Counted from the stretch's first letter, positions 1 to 13,404 are shown. The stretch: DNA of 64,000 nt from Geosiphon pyriformis (GCA_016748015.1 JAAOMT010000602.1:124001-188000), one strand, 5' to 3'. Notes: generated by a model from the letters alone, not told the origin. Numbers and translations are program-made.

Positions 1-1396
1 AATCCATTTAACCTATATTGAAAAATGTACAAATCTAATTGTGTTTATTTTGGAATTACAATTATATATTAATTCAAACTCATATTAAGCCAAGTTTTGA
101 TAAAACCATTCAAAATTTTTTTTATTATATCTTAACAAAGTGTGATCCTTCCAATATCTATTCAAGTTCCTACATAAATTTAAACTATAAGTTTGCATAA
201 TGCACTTTTTACATGTAACCCAGCCATCTAGACTTATGCTAAAACTACATTAGGTTATAGCATAAAAGGCAAAAGCCCAAATTTACTTATTTTACATATT
301 AGATAATTTAAATTCTTAACTTCCAAACAAATTGACTTACTCAAAATCTAGTTTTCTTAATATTAAAGATTTAACAACTTTCAAAAAGTAACCAAATGCT
401 TAAAATTAATATTATTTATATTAAAAAACTTTTTTATAACAAAAACTCCTTATTATCTATGTTATTACCAATAGAAAAACTCTTAAAATCTTTTGCAAAA
501 AAAGCTGAGTTTTTATTTTATTATTAAGTTTATTTCTAATAAACAGCAAAAATTTAACCAAAATTACCAAAAAGCCAATAGGCCTAATAATAGATTTAAC
601 CAAATTAAAAAAATTCTAAATTTAGGCTTTTAATAATATTAGTCTAAACTTATTATCAAATATAACTATATGAATAGCAATAAATATTAGAAAAACAATA
701 ATTTTAACATAGAATTTTAACTTAAATATAACAAAAACTTAAAAAAAGATTTTATAAAAAATTTTATAATTAAAAACAATATAATCTAAACTTTAACATT
801 TATAATAACATCAACATTTAAGAGTTTTTTACCAAATATTACTATTTTTTAAAATGCCAGTTTTAACAATAACAATAACATATTTTTATTAATAATTAAA
901 CTTAAAAGTTTAAAAGATAAAACAAATTTAATTATATATTTAAACAATTATATTACAAATCTTAAAAACAATATAACTCAATAAAAAATTAACTAATTAT
1001 CTTTTTTTAATTAATAAAAAAAGTATTTTAATATTGTTTTTCTTTATTAAAATTAACTAATAAGTAAAAATAGTTTTAAAAACTTTAAAAAGCTGAAATA
1101 ATTAATAATATATTGTTACAAATTATATAAAAACTAAAAAACAGTTTTAATATAAACTATTTTAAATTTTAGCAGTAGTATTAAATACAAAAGTAAAAAT
1201 TATTCATTCAAAAATATTTGATAATTAATAATTGCTCCAAAATACCATTAAAATAACAATATTTTTAAAAATTAAAAAAATTAAAAAAGCTTTAATTATT
1301 ATTTTATTAACTTAATTTTGGTAACTAAGTAATAAATACGTTAAAATATATTTGTTTTTAAAATTAATACTAATTCAAATTAAAAATGACAAGTAT

Positions 1397-1397
1397 A

Positions 1398-1430
<33 letters not shown>
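1397..1430. repeat. (TTA)n microsatellite
   Basis: About ten TTA triplets in a row. The small open frame running through it is a product of the repeat and not a gene. Confidence 0.8.
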
Positions 1431-1431
<1 letters not shown>

Positions 1432-3259
1432 AAATAAAAAAAAAGTTATTGTTTACAAAGAAAACAGAATTAAATATTATAATTAATACTAATACTATAA
1501 AATTAGTAAAAATTTTAAAAATTTTAAAAAAAGTTTATGTCTTATTTTTTACAAAAATTAAAACAGATTTTAATTTAAAAAAATTATTTTAAAAAACACT
1601 AAAAAAAATATTGAGGAACAATATTTCAAAAATATTAAGTATATTATTTTTAAAAGAGAAAAAAAGATTATTTTTAACTGTTTCTGTTTTTTTAAGCAAT
1701 TAAGTAGTAAAAAAAGATTAACAATAGAAAATAACTGCTTTTTATAAAACTTTTTACAATTATAACAATTATATTAGAATTGTTCTTAATAAATCACTTA
1801 AAATAAAACTTTAAAAAATTTATTTTTAATCAAAAACAAAAAAAGTGATAGTTGTTTTTTTGTTTTTTTCTTTAATTATAATTATAAAATACAAAAAAAT
1901 AAAAATTTTGCAATTATTTGCTATAATAAAGTATAGTTTTTCTATAGTTTAATTTAAGCATAACAAAAATAACTATAAATATAAATTATATGATTTGAAT
2001 ATTAACCAGTTATTTAAACTTATGTTAAAACAATATTAAGCTAAATTACTTAAATTTTCTATTTTATTAACAATTTATTTTTATTTTATTATAATGATTA
2101 AAAAATTTTAAATTCTTTAAAATAAGTAAATTAATATTTAATAAAAACAATTTTTTTAAATTAGTTTTATAATTATAATTTATTAAGTTTAAATTTTGAA
2201 AAATGTCTGTAAAAAAACAATTTTATTTTATAAATAAATATTAACAATAATAAAGTTAAAATATTAGTGCTTTTTATATATGTATTTGTTTTTATTAATT
2301 CAGCTTGTAGCTTTATATTAAATTTATTTAAGAAAAGTAAAATAAGTTGATAATAAACAAAAATATAGTTCATTCTACTTTTTGTAATTTATTTGTTTTT
2401 AAATACAATGACAAATTTTTGTGCATAAAAAATAACTAAAAAAAAATATATTGTTTGGTTATATAACTTACAAAACAATATTTATTATAATTTTTTATTA
2501 TAATATAGACTAATTGTTTAATATTTTTAAATTTAATAATTAAATTATATTTTTTAAAATGTTTTAAAATTAAACAGCAATTATTGTGTTTTATAGTTAA
2601 TTATAAAGTATTTATTTATAATTAAAGTAATATTTTTCTAAGCATATGCTTTATAAATACATATTTTTTCTATATGTATACTATAATATAGTTTCAAGTT
2701 TGGAACTTAAAGCTAAGTATACACTCTTCATATTCTGTGTGTACAAATAATTCTGAGTTTTTAGTATACTAATAAATACATATACATAATAATTGTATAA
2801 TAATAACCAATTAGAAATTTTTAATTGCTTGTTAAATAATCATAATATAGTATTAAATTTAATTTAAATTGATTAATTGGCTTGGTGACTAGTCATATGT
2901 AAAAAGTATATAGTTTATATTTACTATGAAATAATATTTATTTTATTATTAATTATTTTTTAAATATATATTCTTTTTAAGTAAATAAATATAGTTAGAA
3001 GTATTACTGTTATATATATAAAATTTAAAACTAATATTTTTATAATTTTTTGTATTTTTAATTATTATTAAATAAAATTTTTTTATATTAATTCAGTATT
3101 ATTACAATTAAGAAAAAAATTATTAGATAACAAATAAAATACATTTATCTAACATATTTTTTATTTACATATATGCAATATTTTTTTTATTTAACGAGTA
3201 CAGCCCAATCATTATTTAATACAATACAACATCAGAGTTTTCTAAATTAAACGCGACTT

Positions 3260-3283
3260 ACGCACTTTCTACGCGTGACCAGC
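3260..3283. repeat. CpG-bearing copy of a short repeat motif
   Basis: A GC-containing patch with several CpGs inside the AT block. It aligns with 200-224, where the same motif occurs with its C/G bases changed to T/A. See the finding on directional transitions. Confidence 0.55.
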
Positions 3284-3921
3284 TAATAAGCAATATAAAG
3301 TTATTTATGTTTTAATATATAATGGTTTTTATAACTATATTATTTTTTGATTAACATTAAACAAGTTTTGCTTGTTTAAAATAATAAAAAATATAATAAG
3401 TAAATGGTAGTTCAAGTTTTTATATATGATTAAAATAATTAAATTATATATATTTAAATGCAAATAAATTGTAAAATTTTATTTTAAGTATAGTTTAATA
3501 TAAAATAATTTTTTTATACGGTTAATTTTTCTTTAAACTTATATTACAAAAGTTTGAATTTATTTTTCAAAATTATATATTTTTTACTTACATATTTTAT
3601 ATATTATAATTTAAAAATTGTATTAAGTAAACCTAAAATATTAGAGAAAAACATTTTTACTTGCAATTTTTAAAAAACAAAAAACAAATAGAATTTAGAA
3701 TATAGTCAATATTTTATTATAAAACTTAAAAATAATAAATTAATATTTATATTAAGTTATTTAAAAACTTAGTTAATACCAAAAAAAATCCAAAAAGCCA
3801 ACACAATAAAAAATAACTGAAAACTTATTAGAATATTATATATACCAAATAAAAACTATTACTTGATTTTAGAACTTATAAACAGTATATTTATGCAATT
3901 ATTTTAATTTTTTAACAGCTT

Positions 3922-3960
3922 TAATAATGATAATAATAATGATAATAATAATGATAATAA
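3922..3960. repeat. (GATAATAAT)n microsatellite
   Basis: Nine-base unit made of GAT/AAT triplets, about four copies, imperfect. Confidence 0.75.
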
Positions 3961-6440
3961 AATAAAACAGTTAATACACCAATACTTTATTTATAGAAGT
4001 TTTGAAAAGAAAATTAAAAGGAAATAAATTGCATAATTAAAACATTAAAATTAAGCAAATTAGTCAGTTATTATATTTTATAAAATAGATAATTTTTTTT
4101 GCAATAATATTGAAATTTTTTACCGCAATTATGGTTTAAAAAATTTTTAAACTTAAAACTAAAACTAATATTTAAAATATTTTTACAATTATTACCACTT
4201 TTGTGCTTGATTTTTTTTATTTTTAACATTGTATTATACAATTAAGATAGATACTTTTGTAATTTTACTTAATTTTAACATTGAATATTCCTATTTACTT
4301 GTATGCACTTTTATTTAATTAGATTGAAGTAATATATATATATAATACCTTTTTTTATTAATTATTAAGTTTATTGTAATATACTATATAGCTTTATGTA
4401 TTAAATAAATATAAAAAATATATTATTAAGAAAAGTAGATTAATATGATTATAAAAAAATTTTGTCTGCTAAAAATTACTATTAAATTAAATACAAAAAA
4501 CAGACATTTTATATTGTACAATAACAAATATTTAGAATTATATTAATATATATAAATCCGAATAATTAATATACTAATGCTAATAAAAATTCAAAATAAA
4601 AATGTATTAAATAAGTCAAATTTTATCTATTATATTTTTAAAAGATTTGTTCATAAAAATAAATATTTTAATTTAAATTTTTAATTTAAACATATTAGAA
4701 TAAAAAATTACAATTTTTTTCCTTTTTTTTTCTTTATTTGTTTTATTATTATTCTTAGTGAAAGTATTTACAAATAAATAATTATTAAATAACAACTAAT
4801 ATCTTTTATTAAATTTTCTTCGAAAAATTAACAGCTGTAATTTTTATAAAACTGATTATATCAATTAAATTGCATTTTTATTCAAATTGTTTTTTTGATT
4901 AAAAATTTTCTTGATTATTTTCATTTTATATAATATCTGTTTTTTTTGTTATTTATTAGCATATTATTCTGACCTATAATAATATATCAAATAAAATATG
5001 AATAATTAATTGTTAACAAATTTATTATATATGATAATATCAAAAAAATTTGTAATATAAATTAGTTTAAAATATTGTTAATTTAGCATATAGAGAGTCA
5101 TATGAGTGAAGATTTTAAAATCAAAATTTTGCAAATTTTAAATATTTTCATAATAAAAACTATATATTAACAACTTTTAATAAAACAGTTAAAATCATAT
5201 AAATATATATATTTAATTTAATTTCACATGTTAAAAAATCTAAATTGTTTTAAGAATGCAAAATTTAAGTAGAAATTTTATTGGCTATAATAAAGCTTTT
5301 AGGCTTTTTAACACTATATTTTGAAAAAACTTAGTGTAATCAATTAGTAATATTTATAGTGAATAAATATCGGAATAAATATCGAAATAATATAAAAGCT
5401 AATTGGCTGAAATAGAGAATTATGATCTGTTGAACAATTTAGATTCAGTTTGATAGATTTTTATGGATTTATTAAGATAAAAATTTGAAAAAATTGGTGT
5501 TTTTTTTGGACATTAATATGTCTGTTCAAATAGATCTTGTTGTATAATAATTTCTTGATGTCTGATCAAGGTTTAAATTTACTTACTGCAACATAATGTA
5601 TTATTGACTTGTTATGTGTGAAAAATGCACAGTTTATGTTTATTTTAAAAATATATGGAGATTGTAAAAGAGCTTCACTCAAGAAAATAAAAAAATAGTA
5701 ATTATCAAAAGAATCAATAATCGTATTGATATTTTTAAACTTATTATTATTTTTCAAATACATAATTTCCATTTTTTAAATAAATTATTATTATATTTTT
5801 AACTTAAATTATTGTACTATTCTATTTACACTATAAATTATAATATTTGACATAATTTTCGTAATATGTTATAGTTATTCAAAATTTTATCAGTTTAGTT
5901 CAATAAAATTTAAATTAAATTCATTTTTGCTTTTTACAATTATTTATTTATTCTTATTACATTTTGTTCAGTTTTAATTTTTATTTTGAAGTGTTTATGT
6001 TTGAAATTGAGAGAAGTTAACTAATATTTAAATTTAAATTTTTTTGAAATCCAAAAGCTTTTTTAGCCGAAGACTTTTCAGTTAAAAATTTAATTTTTCC
6101 CAATACATAAATTCTTACGCATTAATCTTGGTTTAAAAACCAAATCCAATTCAAGCAAGTTTTGAAATGGAGAATTTTTTCAAATTTCAATTTTTTAAAT
6201 AAATCTAAATTTTCCAATTTAATTTTCAATAGTTACGTTAAAGATCCAATAATTAAAATAAAACGAGACAAGAATCCTTTAACAAGCATGTAATTCTCAA
6301 GGTTTTATTGGCAAAATCTTGTTTTTGTGCTGAAGTGAAATGTTTTTTATCAGGGGAAAAATTATTTGCCAATAGCTGCTTAATCAAGCATCTCCCAATG
6401 TTTTGAAAAGCAAAAGTTATAAAGCCAAGCACTACTGTGG

Positions 6441-6598
6441 GTTGCTGACTTATAGACCACCATATTTTTTATATTCTTTATTGATTTTTAGGTCCAAAAT
6501 TTGATTTATATCCGAGTACTTCACATAATATAATCCAAAGAGTTGTACCTAAAAATCAATAAAGGGCATAAATCATAAATCTACGAGTCAGCAACTTA
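6441..6598. mobile_element. MITE-like inverted-repeat element
   Basis: Two arms of about 50 bp face each other: 6441-6495 begins GTTGCTGACT and runs into TTTATTGATTTTTAGGT. The segment 6544-6598 read on the minus strand begins TAAGTTGCTGACT and runs into the same TTTATTGATTTTTAGGT. The middle of about 50 bp is unrelated. A further copy of the terminal motif (CAGTCAGCAACTTA) lies near 6729-6743. The size and paired termini fit a miniature inverted-repeat transposable element. No target duplication was established, so the class is inferred. Confidence 0.5.
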
Positions 6599-6599
6599 C

Positions 6600-8580
6600 G
6601 TTAGATCATGCTTACATTTGGAGAAATGAATTTTTAGCAATTTTTTTGCGTAGAACTCACCGAATATGCTCCCAATCAATACAGTACCCCGGATACTGGG
6701 GTGAATATTGGAAATACCCGGATACATCAGTCAGCAACTTATGGTATTCTACATAGATAAACGTTTGGACCGACCCACTCCAGAAAATAAATAACTGCTT
6801 GGCAGATTGTTCACCAGCAAGCTTTTTAACTTGAGAAAAGATCATGGATTGAAAATAAATAGTTATTTCTGATCGATTTGTCAAGAATTACAAAAAAGGG
6901 TTATCCAAAGTAAAAAATTCATGATCTGAATCGCCGAATTATTACTTCTTAAAGACTCTAATTTCTTTGCATTTTTTGACAACAACTAATTTTTACCGAT
7001 ATAAGAAATCTCATCTCATCGAATATTAAAACTCACTAGTGCTTTCACATTTCTTAAAGTTTTTGAAATATCGCCGGAGGAGGAAATCATTCATTTCGTT
7101 AATCCAATTGGCTTTTAAATAGCAAACATGATATGTATATTTTCAAGATTGAATGCTCACTGATAAGGTAAACCAGACGAAAATCTAGAGCAATAATCCT
7201 CATTTTTTCTTAAAATTTAACGATCTCTAATGACCTTTTTATAAATGTCAAAAAAAGATATATCAATTTCTTCTTTATAGAACAGCTCCAGCATCATGCT
7301 GCAAGGTGATGACAAATAAATTTAAAGGGTTTGGCTCCAAAACGTTTAACGAATATTTCATTAGGTCAGCATATCTCAGGCTAAAGATCGCCCTACAGTT
7401 TGTTAGTTTCAGTCCCAGTAGGCATTATACAGGTATTTGATCCAGAGCCTTTGTAATGCTAAAGACAATTACGAAAACTCGATTAACATTCCCAATATTT
7501 AAAATTTTGTAGATACTTGCCTAGTTTGCTTTCAGGGTTAGTTTACCAAAAAAAACCGATAAAAAAAGTTTTCCTTGTAATCAAGAAAGCTTGGCCATGG
7601 CTTCTAGACTCTTTCCTTGACCTCACATTAGAGCCTAAAGTCTTCATTTCTCGTCTACGTGAAAAAGGACAAAATAATAGGAATTTTCTATTTCTCATAT
7701 TTCGATGTTTGACCCCCATTAAAAGTAGACTTCTACGAAAGGCCATTAAAAAACGAATAAAGCCATGGTCCACGTGTAGTTTTCCTGAAATTATAGAAAA
7801 CTCAACAGCGAATTGACTTTATTAAAATGGTTGATAGTGACGTTCTCCTACGAGTCCCTCTTCGAAAATACACGACTTGAAATACGAAATACGAAATCCG
7901 GTTGTTACTCAATGAATTCTCGGTTCGATCATCCTCAATGCTGATTTAAATTCTTTTGTCAAGAATATTCGTTCAATTCACGATGCGCCGATTTTTAAAT
8001 TTTTCTTATTCGACTCTTATCCTTTCGATCTCAAAAACAATTTTTCCTTTATAAAAAATATTTTCCATTTTTACATTTGTTTTTAGCATTTTATGAAGAT
8101 TGGTTATGAAAAAAAATTATGTTATTTAAAACTATGTTTTCCCAAAGAAATTATTTTTTGGGCGCAATTATATGCCTTTCTTGATGAAGCCAAGCAAATT
8201 TGGTTTTGCAATAAATTTTAAAAATATGAATCTTGAAATTTTTTTAAATGAAACTTATGAATCTTGTTAATGACACAAACCAAGTGGAAGCCCACTCTCT
8301 AAATTACACAAACTTTTGCAAAGAAAAGAAAATTTTTTGAGGCCACAATTGACCTCAATTTAATATTAATATTTTGTTTTTAAGTGGTGATATTTATTTT
8401 CAAACTTCTGGATGCTGGAAACTAAACCAAATTTATTGCGGTAGAGGAAAAAGCAGCAAACTCGATTATTCAAACTCTCTTTTGAGTAAGATCATTATAA
8501 CAAAAATTTGTATTTTGTAAGGTCCCAAACCAAAACCAACCTAATTCGCGAAAATCTTCAAAGCAAAATGACGGAAAGTA
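6600..8580. other. Moderate-GC intergenic region, no recognised gene
   Basis: Base composition is closer to that of the genic islands than to the AT blocks, and short frames occur on both strands (a 99-codon plus frame at 7517-7816 and a minus shadow of it). No domain, signal peptide or convincing splice chain is visible. It could hold decayed coding sequence. Confidence 0.4.
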
Positions 8581-9919
8581 TATTTAAAAGTAAACAATGA
8601 AGTCAAAACCTCAAAATTGGAAATAATAATTTTGAAGCAGCTGTTATAAAGAATTTAAATTGTACAACAATAACAAAATAAAAAAGCATAATTTCTTCTT
8701 ATTAGGTTTGAATTTATAAAATTCTCTTTACTAGTAAATGGTCTTGACGAAATAAAAATCATTAGTTTTAAAATTATTACTTAATGATTCGAGAATAAGA
8801 AATAATTTGTAAATATTGACTTTAAATAACACAATTAAAATAAATTGATGTTTTAGCCAGTAACTTTTAAAGTTAATTCTATAAACTTTTTATTTTAGAA
8901 ATAGATAAAAATTATTTAATTTTATGCAGTAATTAATAAATTGAAATTTTATATTAAAAATTTATATTCATAAAAAAGGATATAAAAAAATCGAAATATT
9001 TTTGTGAATATTAAGAATATAACAATATTTAAAAATTGATATAAAATTCTATTCATTTAAAAAATTTATATTTATAATTTAATTAAAAATAAACAATGAG
9101 GCATTTATTCAAAGTTTTAAAAAAATCAAATAAAAAATTAATAATTTATAAAAAATAATGATAAAATAAAATAAAATCAAAAATTCTATATTTTTTGATT
9201 ATTTGCAAATTAATTTACAATTCTTTGATTCAAATATCTAAACTAAATTTTAATAAAAACATATTTTTCAAAATTAATAACTGGGAAAATAACAAACCTT
9301 ATCGTGTACAAAGATAAAGATCGCAAGATTTTATTCTCCAATCACGTCCATCAAAATTACTGCCGGATCTCCCCTCACATTAAAAAATTACTAAAATTAA
9401 ATTGTAAAAAGTGGTATGATTATTGGCAGTCATTTACATTTAACCTTTGAGTAGAATTGAAAGAATTTATTTTTTGTAATGTTATTTCTTTCACTGTGAG
9501 ACGGATACATGTGGGTGAAAATTCAAACTTTTAGGCTCAAAGTTTGTTTAAATTTCAGCAAAAAATTAGAATATAATTATATTAGAACAAAAATATGTAA
9601 TTTTCTAAGAAATACACAAAAATTCTAAATATTATCAAGCATAACTTGAAAACCAAAAAATTTTTCTTCCTGAATTTTAATAACTAGTTTTGAATATATG
9701 AATTTTTCTAGTTTTTTATTTTATAATTTTCTTAAGAGTTTGATTAATTATATTTTTGCAAAAATTTGATTAATATTTAAATCTTGTTAGAATTTTTTAA
9801 AAAATATTTTCAAAATTTTTTTAAATAAAAAAATAAAATAAACAAAATTTAATATTTTTATTAAAAATTATTTTAATTTTTTAATTATCTTTTCAATTAC
9901 ATTATTATTTTAATTACAC

Positions 9920-9998
<79 letters not shown>

Positions 9999-11040
9999 TA
10001 TTTTATTTATTTTATTTATTTTTCAGTTAATATCTATTTAATTAATTACTCTTTTAAATAATATTTATTATATTTACTTATGTAAATTTATAAATTGTAA
10101 TGCTTAGTATTACTTTTTATATGAAATAAAAAATTTTATAAAACAAAATTCGTATTAAAAATATACTATCTGAGATCTAACTAAAAACAAGATAAAACAA
10201 AATTAAGAAATAAAAATAAAGATTAATAATTAATATTAATTAAACTTAAAATTTTGTTAATAAAAACGAAGTTATATACATAATAATTAAAAAAGTATAC
10301 GAAATTAATATAGTAATTTTATTAATATAAAATTAATATATTGTTACAGTTGAAAATTTTATAAAATTAATTCTAAAAAATGCCAACTAAAAACATAGAA
10401 TTATGGTAGTTGTAATATTTTTTATTTGAATTATATTTGTTCAAATTGGAAAAAAATAATAGTTTTATATACAACAACTTTTTTTGTTAATTGTTTAGTT
10501 TTTTGTTACACTATACTTAAATAAATGTTTAAAATGTTAATAAATATAATAATAAGAAATCAATTATTATAATTAATTAAATTTTACTAATCTCTAAATT
10601 ACACATCATATAAAGCTTTATTTTCAAAATTGCTCATTGCGACAAATATGGCAATTACCAAAAAAATAGCTCTTAAAACTGCAACTACTAAAAAAATCAA
10701 AAAGTTCCAACATGAGTACAAAAATGAAAATTAAATAGAACGTTGCAGACAAGAAATTCAGTTTTTAATTGGAAAAAAGCTTTAAAATATTACCAATACA
10801 CCAAAAATATTAAAATAACAGTAGTAAAACAACACGTGGAAATTTTGAATGAAATTATCCAAAATAGATAAAGCTATCAATAAAAAATCATAGGAAGTAA
10901 TTATTGATGATGTATTATTCTAAAAAATATAAATTTTATAATTATTTCGAATAAATTTTGGTAATTAGATATTCATGATAGTTGGAATCAATTTTTTTAG
11001 AATAAGATGATTTTAAAGAATGAATCGAACGAAAATAAAT
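8581..11040. other. AT-rich intergenic block
   Basis: Very AT-rich sequence with no credible open frame. It contains the long ATT microsatellite listed separately. It ends just downstream of the stop of the minus-strand dioxygenase gene. Confidence 0.6.
9920..9998. repeat. (ATT)n microsatellite, about 26 units
   Basis: Uninterrupted ATT run of roughly 79 bp followed by a short TTTTA-type repeat to about 10020. It is the longest simple repeat in the window. Confidence 0.9.
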
Positions 11041-11048
11041 TTACATAA

Positions 11049-13307
11049 TTAATCGTCATCTAAGCTTGTTTCACTATCGTTATTACAATTTTCTTCCCTA
11101 TCACTATCATCTACATATGGGGCAACAGGGACTGCAAAAATTTTATAGTATTAGTTAAATTTAAATCCATAAGTTAAGATAAAACCATATTTGTTAATGT
11201 GTTACCATATTGACGTTTATCTAGGGGCACATAATTTTCCGGGTAAGTTGATTCATCGGAGTATGCCACAATAGAGTTTCTATCAGCTGGTACACCAGAA
11301 ATTTCATCACGAAGTTGCAAAGTTTCATGAAATAGCTGATACGCATTAAAAAGTACAAAATCACTCGGTTCTGCCCTCAATACAAGTCCAAGGTCCGGAA
11401 ATTGGATTTCACCACCTTTGAAGCGACCCAGCACCCAACAACCACACATTCCAAACTTAACATCATTGATATCCCGGTGAACATTGACACTACCAGAACG
11501 CTCTTTAGATTCTTGATTATCCTGAGCCGCCTGCTTAGAATTTGGATCACGTTTTTTCAAATTAAAATGAAAAACTTTCCATGGTGATGAGTGCCATTGG
11601 ATTTCAGGCGGAACTTGTAACATGGCGTATTTTTCATAAACATTCGGATACCAATGGTTGAAGAGGGCACCACCAATCGTATTCAACGCTTGTACTAAAG
11701 AATATATTGGGTTCGCGAGAAACTCGAGGTAACTTTTTGTCACTTTTGACCGGGTCAAACCAATGGAGAGAAACGGTAGGCGAGAAGATTTGGGCCAAAT
11801 TCCTACTGATGCTATTAATGTTCCTTTCACTCTTTTTGGCTTAAGGTGATGCATTTCAAAAGCTCTGCAAGTTATTTCAGCAGCTTGGTACGCATCAAGA
11901 TTCATAGCCTTCGTCATGTACCGTTTGAATAAGTGACCTAAAGTTACGAATTTATTATTAACAAAATGACCAAAGATGACATCTCGCTCCTGATCATCAC
12001 CAATAACACGAAATTTCTCCCTGGAGAAAGTTGGATGTGGATGACGGGAATGTTTTTCAATCTCCTCAATCAAGTTGCAAGGTGCTGCAAGTACAACTAA
12101 TTTACAAAAAAAAGGCATTAATTCACACGTGAAATCAAAAATATTTTTAAATACATAAATTCGTTTTTAAAAACTCGCTTGGTGGTTTGATCCATTCATC
12201 TTTTGCTTCATCCCCTATTTTATAATTAATAATTTCTGAAACACCCACATGTCCACTTTCAATTGTTGGCCATATCTCTTCGGGAACTTCGGATATGTGA
12301 ATTGCTCTTTCAAACTGACCCATTGCTAGTATTTCTCCTTTTGATAAATAGCGACAATTTTCACCGATAGGATGGGGTGGATCATAAATGTACACTGTTT
12401 TGCCGATATTTATTGCAGGGGCAGAGTCATCAATACTAAATCAGTAGAAAATCTTTAGCCATATTCTAATAGCGGTTGAAAGATACAAGTCTTTCAAAAA
12501 TATTTACGTAGGTAAATCACCGAACCAATCCATCCGATCTTCCTCTTTTAATATATTTACAAAGTCACGAGTGTTGGTTTTGACATTGGATTTTTTATTT
12601 GCATTGGTAGAACGTTTGGTATTTATGGCTGTAAGTTTGAGTCGTTTTGTGGGAGCTTCGGTGAGGCTACTTTCAACGGTGATTTCCTTGTTATTCATTG
12701 TAGGCTTGGAGCTTTCGTTGATAGCTATACTTTGAGTAACTTTTGGGGCAAATTCATCATTGCCTTTTATTGTCCTCTTGATGGCAGGTCTGCCTCTCTT
12801 CCCTTTATTAGACTGGAGGACAGGTTCATCATTGACCTTTGCCTTTCTATCGATGGGAGGTCTGCCTCTCTTCACTCTAGTAGACTGGAGGACAGGTTCA
12901 TCATTGCCCTTTGCCTTTCTATTGATAGGAGGTCTGCCTCTCTTCCCAGACTTATTTTTGATAGCCAGGAGGACAGATTCATGATAGTCTTTTGCCATAC
13001 TATTGGTGGGAGGTCTACTTCTCTTCGCAGGTTTACCTTCAGTAACCTGGAGGACAAATTTATCATCGCCCTTTGCCGTGCTATTGGTGGAACTCTTCGT
13101 AGTTTTACTTTTAGTAGCTTGTAGATCAAGTTCATTATTTATTTTTGTTACGTTCCTGGTGATATGTCTGTCTCTGTTGGCAGTTTCTCTTTTACTAGCT
13201 TCGGCAATAGGTTCAAGGTTGACTGTTGACAGGTTCTTTTTTGGAGGTCTGCCTCTTTTTTTTTTAACTTGAACTGTGGGCTCAGTATTAACATTTGGGA
13301 TTTTCAT
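11049..13307 (-). CDS. AT-hook array fused to TET/JBP-like 2OG-Fe(II) dioxygenase
   Basis: Four exons on the minus strand: 13307-12508, 12435-12155, 12096-11206, 11131-11049; all introns are GT-AG (72, 58 and 74 bp), phases agree and the total encodes 684 residues. Exon 1 starts at the first ATG of the open frame. It encodes a basic tail with about five AT-hook cores (KKKRGRPPKK at 15-24, then KRSRPP, two KRGRPPI-type cores and KRGRPAI), which bind the minor groove of AT-rich DNA. The C-terminal third shows a double-stranded beta-helix signature: H567-R-D569, the stretch GGEIQFPDLGLVL, FVLFNAYQLFH with H617 as second iron histidine, and R633 as likely 2-oxoglutarate contact. This HxD...GG..P.LG...F.A..L.H order fits fungal TET/JBP-type dioxygenases, which oxidise methylated bases in DNA. 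The last exon adds an acidic tail. The dioxygenase fold is well supported; the DNA substrate is inferred. Confidence 0.72.
12760..13060. repeat. Coding minisatellite of about 72-87 bp encoding AT-hook units
   Basis: Within exon 1 of the dioxygenase gene the unit AGGTCTGCCTCTCTTC (plus-strand reading) recurs three to four times, spaced by a conserved segment containing GGAGGACAGGTTCATCATTG. Each unit encodes one KRGRPP-type AT-hook plus a spacer with NDEPVLQ. The repeat gives long overlapping open frames on both strands that should not be annotated as genes. Confidence 0.8.
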
Positions 13308-13404
13308 TATTATGGATAGATCCCGTCATGTAGCTGTCAATCGGCGATGGTGCAGAGCATTAATACCCCATTTTGTGGGAAAATCCATTCACCAATGAAA
13401 ATAA

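Larger units (their letters stand above)
1..6300. repeat. Extremely AT-rich block with decayed repeats
   Basis: Almost pure A/T sequence broken by stops in all frames; only short low-complexity frames exist and none is a credible gene. The first 2 kb has a diverged direct copy at about 46250-48000. For example, the stretch near 1821-1900 matches 47905-47985 and that near 1185-1240 matches 47580-47635. A further partial copy of the 775-860 stretch lies at 63758-63850. I read it as an old interspersed repeat eroded toward AT. The element class cannot be told from what remains. Confidence 0.6.

Noticed and set aside
1386-2373. Small open frames in the first AT block
   Set aside because: Composition is Leu/Ile/Lys/Asn/Phe only, as expected from random AT sequence and a TTA microsatellite.
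7517-7816. 99-codon plus frame with a 76-codon minus shadow
   Set aside because: Basic, hydrophobic composition without motif, signal or splice partners; not enough to call a gene.
9920-10020. Regular repeat array that might suggest a CRISPR
   Set aside because: Plain ATT microsatellite without spacers, in a eukaryotic sequence with spliceosomal introns.
12732-13272. Several overlapping open frames on the plus strand and a second minus frame, opposite the AT-hook exon
   Set aside because: They are shadows of the coding minisatellite. The minus-strand frame with AT-hooks has correct splicing to the dioxygenase exons; the others have no motif.
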